64,000 nucleotides of DNA from Bacillus yapensis (GTDB lineage: Bacteria; Bacillota; Bacilli; Bacillales; Cytobacillaceae): contig NZ_SUND01000017.1 of NCBI RefSeq assembly GCF_005280205.1, positions 1-64,000 on the forward strand. The letters are read 5' to 3'. This document shows, in pieces, positions 60,035 to 64,000 of this stretch. The notes under the pieces are model-generated. The model worked only from the letters and a program-made list of their open reading frames with translations, did not search any database and was not told the DNA's origin. Position 1 is the stretch's first letter. Each line of letters starts with the position of its first letter. Made by a program: the position numbers and the translations under genes.

Positions 60035-60485
60035 ATTGCCGTAATGGAATTTGCTTGATCGTTCTGACCCCGTCCAAAATGAGGAGTGTAGAATCAAATG
60101 CCTCTTTTTTGACAAAAGAGGGAAGAGAACCTTGCTTCATTTGATATTCCAAGTGAAAGGAGCCGACACCTCCAGGCTCTATTCTGCCCGTACTACTGCT
60201 TCCTCTTGAAACCATCTTAATAAATTTGCTGTTAGGTACAAGCTCCATTTTAGCTGCAAGCTTTCGATGTGGTAAAACAACTAACTCAATCCCATAATAT
60301 CTGTCCCCAGGATAATCAAAGGTGCTTTCAAACGGTTCTGTACCTGTATTTTTTAGCTCAATGTCGTATCTTAAAATATTTTCTGCTGGGATAATCGTCG
60401 TTTCGATATTAGAAATTTCGATCATGTCTGCTCGATCAAAACCAGTAAGTATAAACATTAGAATTAATGCTGCTGCCTTTTTGAT
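59988..60485 (-). CDS. secreted protein of the WxL cluster, apparent ATC start
   Basis: About 165 residues. The frame from 60485 reads a signal peptide-like KKAAALILMFILTGF, then a beta-rich domain (IEISNIETTIIPAENILRYD and ELVVLPHRKL). No ATG, GTG or TTG exists at the head of the signal; AGGAGG lies eight bases before ATC 60485, making AUC the apparent start. The first ATG (60458) would cut the hydrophobic segment in half. It follows the DUF916 gene after 73 bases and is probably co-transcribed; the domain is not recognised. Confidence 0.6.
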   Translation of the reverse strand: MKKAAALILMFILTGFDRADMIEISNIETTIIPAENILRYDIELKNTGTEPFESTFDYPGDRYYGIELVVLPHRKLAAKMELVPNSKFIKMVSRGSSSTGRIEPGGVGSFHLEYQMKQGSLPSFVKKEAFDSTLLILDGVRTIKQIPLRQFKESSLLEGICIFCR

Positions 60486-60558
60486 AAAAATCGCCTCCTA
60501 ACTTCTTTACTTATTAGGATTTTCATCAGGAAACTGTCCTGGATATTGACGTTCTTTC

Positions 60559-61398
60559 CTACTCTTTGGTTTGTCCATTGAGAGCGAGAGTGGAACTGAC
60601 ATGATATGTACCTGGCTCCAATGTTCCTTCTGCCCATGAAATAGGGTACTGAAATGTTGTCATAGGGGCCATTTTGAAGGAAGGAAGTTCTCCTTTGATG
60701 GAGAAATCATTATCTCCCTCTTTTGTAATTTCATATGTACCAGTTATATTAGGCACGATGACAGGATGGATATTTTCAACCGGTATCATCATAGCGATTT
60801 GTTCAGGTGAATAGGTAGGGGTGCCAAAAGAGATGTCCGTTGTACCTGTATAATCACCTATATCTACTTGAACTCCATAATTTACGGCTTTATACTGGTC
60901 GATGAGAAGCTGAGACTGCTCTTCGTTATTGGCTAATTCTTCCGTTCCTTGAAAAACTCGAAATTCAACACTTCCAAGTAGGGTTCCAGAAATATTAGGT
61001 ACCTTGACACTGAAATCTACAATCTTTGTCTCCAACGGTTCTAAATTTATTTCACTCGGAGTAGTTATTACATTTTTAAATTGATAGCTTTCTTCGATAA
61101 TGCTTGTCGTATCAGATGCAGGCTCTTCTTGATAAATAATACCTTGCTTGCTGCTATACGCATTTAAACCACGAATGAGAACTTGCATTTGCTGATCACT
61201 CTTATTGATAACCCTTGCTTGGAGGGTGACGGTTTGATTCGGTTCGCCTTGGAAATGATAATAGCCTTCATTGCCAATTTGCGATTGAGGAAAAATTGGT
61301 TCGACACTAAATTCAAAATCATTTTCAGCTGGATAAACAAATGGAGGAGGGAATGCTAATACTAAAAGGATGATCATCATCCACGACCAACGTTTCAT
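60559..61398 (-). CDS. DUF916/DUF3324 WxL-associated surface protein, no membrane anchor
   Basis: 279 residues. Signal peptide (1-23), then the two beta domains of WxL-partner proteins: FSVEPIFPQSQIGNEGYYHF (DUF916) and a second part with VNYGVQVDIGDYTGTTDISF and PVENIHPVIVPNITGTYEI (DUF3324). Homologous proteins normally end with a membrane helix and short basic tail; this one stops at LALNGQTKE with no such helix. It may be truncated or held on the surface by partners. Next to a WxL-domain protein gene. Confidence 0.78.
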   Translation of the reverse strand: MKRWSWMMIILLVLAFPPPFVYPAENDFEFSVEPIFPQSQIGNEGYYHFQGEPNQTVTLQARVINKSDQQMQVLIRGLNAYSSKQGIIYQEEPASDTTSIIEESYQFKNVITTPSEINLEPLETKIVDFSVKVPNISGTLLGSVEFRVFQGTEELANNEEQSQLLIDQYKAVNYGVQVDIGDYTGTTDISFGTPTYSPEQIAMMIPVENIHPVIVPNITGTYEITKEGDNDFSIKGELPSFKMAPMTTFQYPISWAEGTLEPGTYHVSSTLALNGQTKE

Positions 61399-61410
61399 GG
61401 AATCACTCCT

Positions 61411-61447
61411 AAATAAAAAAGTCCCCCTTAGTATAGGAGGACTTCGA
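61411..61447 (-). terminator. terminator after the WxL gene
   Basis: On the minus strand AAGTCCTCC pairs with GGGGGACTT, followed by TTTTTA. It separates the WxL gene from the DUF916 gene and probably lowers expression of the latter. Confidence 0.8.
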
Positions 61448-61465
61448 TTAAATTAATCATATATA

Positions 61466-62047
61466 TTAAGGCGCAGTGTTTAAAGAAACAGTTGCAGTAG
61501 CTTTATAAGTTTTTGCGTATGCATTTGCTGGAATGGTTAATTTCACGCCCATGTTCTCCAATTTAAAGGAACCCATACCCCCGCCTACTTGAGCAGACAG
61601 AAGTGTTATAGGTAAATTTGTATCTAGTGCTGTACCAAGTTCACCAACTGTTATAGGTGTAATCGTACTAGCATCTGATGATGTTTCATCAACCTTACTC
61701 ACAATTGGATCGGTTACTAATTTTAGTGATGATGCTTCTAGGCCTACATCAGTCCCATCTACTGCTTGGAATGGTGATAGCTCAAGTGTTAGATTCCAAC
61801 CTGCTCCTGTACCTCTTGCATCAATAATCTCACCAATTCCCCAATTGGCTGTTGCGATTGTTGAATAACCAGTCAGTGTTGTAGAAAGTTCACTAAATGT
61901 AATACTGTCAACTGTTAAATCTCCACCTGTAAGTGTAGTGGTTGATTCAGTTCCTGCTGCAAATGATTGAGTTCCAAATGCTGTTACCGCAATTCCGAAT
62001 GCTACAGTAATAGAAAGAGCTTTGGATACGAAAGAATTTTTCTTCAT
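61466..62047 (-). CDS. WxL-domain surface protein
   Basis: 193 residues: signal peptide MKKNSFVSKALSITVAFGIA with AFA/SFAA cleavage near 31, then a WxL domain with GAGWNLTLE (the Trp-x-Leu) and a C-terminal YKATATVSLNTAP in the position of the second motif. WxL domains bind peptidoglycan non-covalently. Met at 62047 follows AGGAGG; upstream in-frame residues to 62107 are not protein-like. Confidence 0.88.
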   Translation of the reverse strand: MKKNSFVSKALSITVAFGIAVTAFGTQSFAAGTESTTTLTGGDLTVDSITFSELSTTLTGYSTIATANWGIGEIIDARGTGAGWNLTLELSPFQAVDGTDVGLEASSLKLVTDPIVSKVDETSSDASTITPITVGELGTALDTNLPITLLSAQVGGGMGSFKLENMGVKLTIPANAYAKTYKATATVSLNTAP

Positions 62048-62099
62048 CAATGAATTCCTCCTAAAATGAATGAGATTATATGAATGAATGCATAAACGA

Positions 62100-62119
62100 C
62101 AAATCAATTTGTTGATTTG
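62100..62119. promoter_or_regulatory. palindrome upstream of the WxL gene
   Basis: CAAATCAA-TTTG-TTGATTTG is a perfect 8-4-8 inverted repeat 53 bases before the WxL start; candidate operator. The rest of 62120-62338 shows nothing definite. Confidence 0.5.
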
Positions 62120-62338
62120 CTCTCATTCACTTCTCGAACATTCGGAGAAGATGAATTTGAATTCCATCAACAAGATTAATCATAAGAGATTTATTGATAG
62201 CTTGATAGATACGTTTTCGTCCCATATGAGGTATAAATTGGATAAGGTCAGAGTTAAGTGCAGGTGCAACCTGTTTCTTTATTTTTAAAGGGATAAAGTG
62301 TGTGGAAATAGAATAATTAACTTGAGAGGAGTGTGTCT

Positions 62339-62794
62339 ATGTTAAAATTCTTTGAATACAATTGGCAGGTCCGAGATGAATGGTTTGAGTGGTGTAAACA
62401 ACTACCTGAGGAAGAGTTATTGAAGAATCGAGTTGGAGGAATAGGAAATATTCTACATACGCTTTTACACATTGCTGATGTCGAATATAGCTGGCTATAT
62501 GCAATTGAAGGAAATGAACCTATTGAACCAGATTTCTCAGAATACGAGACACTTGAAAAAGCAAAGGAACTATCTGATCGTTTCCGCGTAGAAGTAAAAG
62601 AAATTTTGAGCAAATATACTGGGGAAGATAAAGTGGTTACCGTTCCTTGGAATGATGAAAAGTATACAAAAATGGAAGTCATACATCATGTTATCGCTCA
62701 TGAAATTCATCATATTGGTCAACTTTCTGTGTGGGCTCGGGAAATCGGCTTAAATCCAGTGTCCGCAAATTTTATCGGGAGAGGGCTGCAGTAA
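62339..62794 (+). CDS. DinB-family protein
   Basis: About 151 residues forming a four-helix bundle with the metal triad His: LHTLLHIADVEYSW near 41-54 and VIHHVIAHEIHHIGQL near 117-132. Members include bacillithiol-linked transferases and damage-induced proteins. ATG 62339 has GAGAGGAG upstream; 62333 is too close. Single gene. Confidence 0.85.
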   Translation: MLKFFEYNWQVRDEWFEWCKQLPEEELLKNRVGGIGNILHTLLHIADVEYSWLYAIEGNEPIEPDFSEYETLEKAKELSDRFRVEVKEILSKYTGEDKVVTVPWNDEKYTKMEVIHHVIAHEIHHIGQLSVWAREIGLNPVSANFIGRGLQ

Positions 62795-62826
62795 AGCGAT
62801 CATTCATGTAAATGATCGCTTCTTTC
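62794..62826. terminator. bidirectional terminator
   Basis: AAGCGATCATT pairs perfectly with AATGATCGCTT between convergent genes; it overlaps the DinB stop codon. Confidence 0.88.
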
Positions 62827-64000
62827 TATCCGGCATTTGGAAAACTCAAGGTAATCGAGGTTCCGAATTGTTCTTCACTTGATACTTTCACATTTCCACC
62901 CATTCCTTCAACGATCCGAAATACAACCATCATGCCAAGGCCAGTTCCTTTTTGTTCTTTTAAAGAGAAGTAAGGTTCACCTAACCGAGCGACATGTTCT
63001 GGACTCATACCATGACCAGTATCAGCAATGTGAACAACTGTTTTATTATCGTTCGTAGTCGTAACGATGGATAATGTCCCACCTTTTGGCATAGCTTCGA
63101 TCGCATTTTTGCAAATATTCAACAGTACCTGTCGAAATTTGTGAGGATCTCCTTGGATCATCGTTGTGTGAAAAAAGACCATATTCATATTAACTGAGTT
63201 CTTCAATGCAAGAGGGCCGATAATTTCTTTGCATTTTAGGATTTCTTTTTCAATATCAAGCATGACCAAAACTTCTGGGTGTGGCTTTGCAAATGTTAAG
63301 TAATCATTAATGATATCAGAAGCACGCACGGTTTCGTCTAAAGCAAGTGAAGCATATTGATGACAGTTGTCAGGGATATCCCGATGTTCCAAAATCAACT
63401 GAAGAAAACCTTTTACAGAGGTCAAAGGATTCCTCACCTCATGACTAATGCTTGCCGCTAGGTGACTGACAATTTCCATTTTTTCATTTTTGATTGCACC
63501 GAGTTGTAAAATATAAGTTGTACGAAGAACTTCTGTTAAGTATGTGACAAAAAAGGTAGAAGAAGTTAAAACAATAGAATAGATACAAAAGGTCATGATA
63601 TTGTTAAATCCATAATAGAATGAAGGCACTAAGAAACCAAATATGGAGTAAATGAATGAGAAAGTGGTCGTAATACAAAGTCTCCAATTGGTTGTTTTTT
63701 TTCCGAACTTTGGGTTGAGCCAGAGTATAGCTAATGATGAAACTACAACGAGGGAAATAGTAAGCCAAATTCCATCGCCACCAAATGGAAGACGAACTAG
63801 AATGAGCACGATACCTAAGATGATCGTGACTCTTTTTCCACCATATATGCTTCCAAGTAAAAAAGGAATAAAGCGTAAATCGTAGATAAAGTTCTCATTA
63901 ACTGGTATGGATAAAAAGAGGCTAAGGCAGATTAATGCAGAACATAAAAGGGAGAGAAACAAGCCCTGATATTCAATTTTAAGGAACTTCTGTTTATTCC
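62826..64000 (-). CDS. sporulation-kinase-like histidine kinase, KinB type (5' end beyond window)
   Basis: At least 390 residues; the frame stays open to the end of the window, so the true start lies outside (TTG 63962 is the first internal candidate). Five or six membrane segments of the 5TM-5TMR_LYT kind (up to about 160), then HisKA with ISHEVRNPLTSVKGFLQLI and HATPase with NICKNAIEAMPKGG, HIADTGHGMS and GTGLGMMVVFRIV. Closest by eye to KinB-type kinases that feed the Spo0 phosphorelay. No response regulator is adjacent, which fits an orphan kinase. Confidence 0.85.
   Translation of the reverse strand, partial: NKQKFLKIEYQGLFLSLLCSALICLSLFLSIPVNENFIYDLRFIPFLLGSIYGGKRVTIILGIVLILVRLPFGGDGIWLTISLVVVSSLAILWLNPKFGKKTTNWRLCITTTFSFIYSIFGFLVPSFYYGFNNIMTFCIYSIVLTSSTFFVTYLTEVLRTTYILQLGAIKNEKMEIVSHLAASISHEVRNPLTSVKGFLQLILEHRDIPDNCHQYASLALDETVRASDIINDYLTFAKPHPEVLVMLDIEKEILKCKEIIGPLALKNSVNMNMVFFHTTMIQGDPHKFRQVLLNICKNAIEAMPKGGTLSIVTTTNDNKTVVHIADTGHGMSPEHVARLGEPYFSLKEQKGTGLGMMVVFRIVEGMGGNVKVSSEEQFGTSITLSFPNAG

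Overview
The window is low-GC Bacillaceae chromosome (Bacillus or a close relative). The evidence is a trnD-like tRNA operon behind 23S-5S rRNA, a B. subtilis-type rib operon under an FMN riboswitch, a SigV-RsiV-type pair, strong AGGAGG ribosome binding sites with many TTG/GTG starts, and T-tailed terminators throughout. No species can be named from sequence alone.

Layout. 1-1930: end of a 23S gene, 5S, and 14 tRNAs (Asn-Ser-Glu-Val-fMet-Asp-Phe-Tyr-Trp-His-Gln-Gly-Cys-Leu). 2012-3155: one intact and one frameshifted GNAT acetyltransferase. 3252-12760: a tRNA-Leu(CAA) integration hotspot. A 6.99-kb element (3278-10266) is bounded by perfect 55-bp direct repeats of the tRNA 3' end. It carries two tyrosine recombinases, a membrane protein, a ribbon-helix-helix protein, a possible PD-(D/E)XK nuclease, a winged-helix replication-like protein, iteron-like repeats and a row of hairpins. 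The octamer TTGATGTG/CACATCAA occurs at least 17 times in it. Two decayed copies of the same tRNA end (11566 and 12709) follow, bracketing a HAD phosphatase and an isochorismatase-like gene, so the site has been used repeatedly. 13019-18675: drug-type ABC exporter, a two-gene restriction-modification system, and an MFS exporter.

19016-31729: a large secreted nuclease/5'-nucleotidase behind a four-repeat PhoP-type box, small stress or hypothetical genes, a Fur-boxed siderophore-binding lipoprotein that apparently starts at ATT, sigV-rsiV-like genes, a copper nitrite reductase with an FNR-type site, a DnaQ-fold exonuclease and a methyltransferase. 32600-43073: a secreted PIG-L deacetylase divergent from a ROK repressor and a run of genes for an ABC importer, a creatininase-family hydrolase and an argininosuccinate-lyase-type enzyme. 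This looks like an undescribed uptake and catabolic unit. 43202-46913: GNAT, YcxB-like protein, and a feo operon whose FeoB is divided into two genes. 47152-50862: ribDEBAH with FMN riboswitch. 51024-59492: DUF3231 protein, methyltransferase, sensor kinase/response regulator with a membrane protein, DsbA-like oxidoreductase, and an HxlR regulator divergent from a flavin monooxygenase/FMN reductase pair. 59652-64000: small proteins, a WxL surface-protein cluster, a DinB protein, and a sporulation-kinase-like histidine kinase running off the end.

Three themes recur: iron (Fur-boxed binding protein, feo, and possibly the ABC importer), cell-surface and phosphate response, and traces of repeated horizontal transfer at one tRNA gene.
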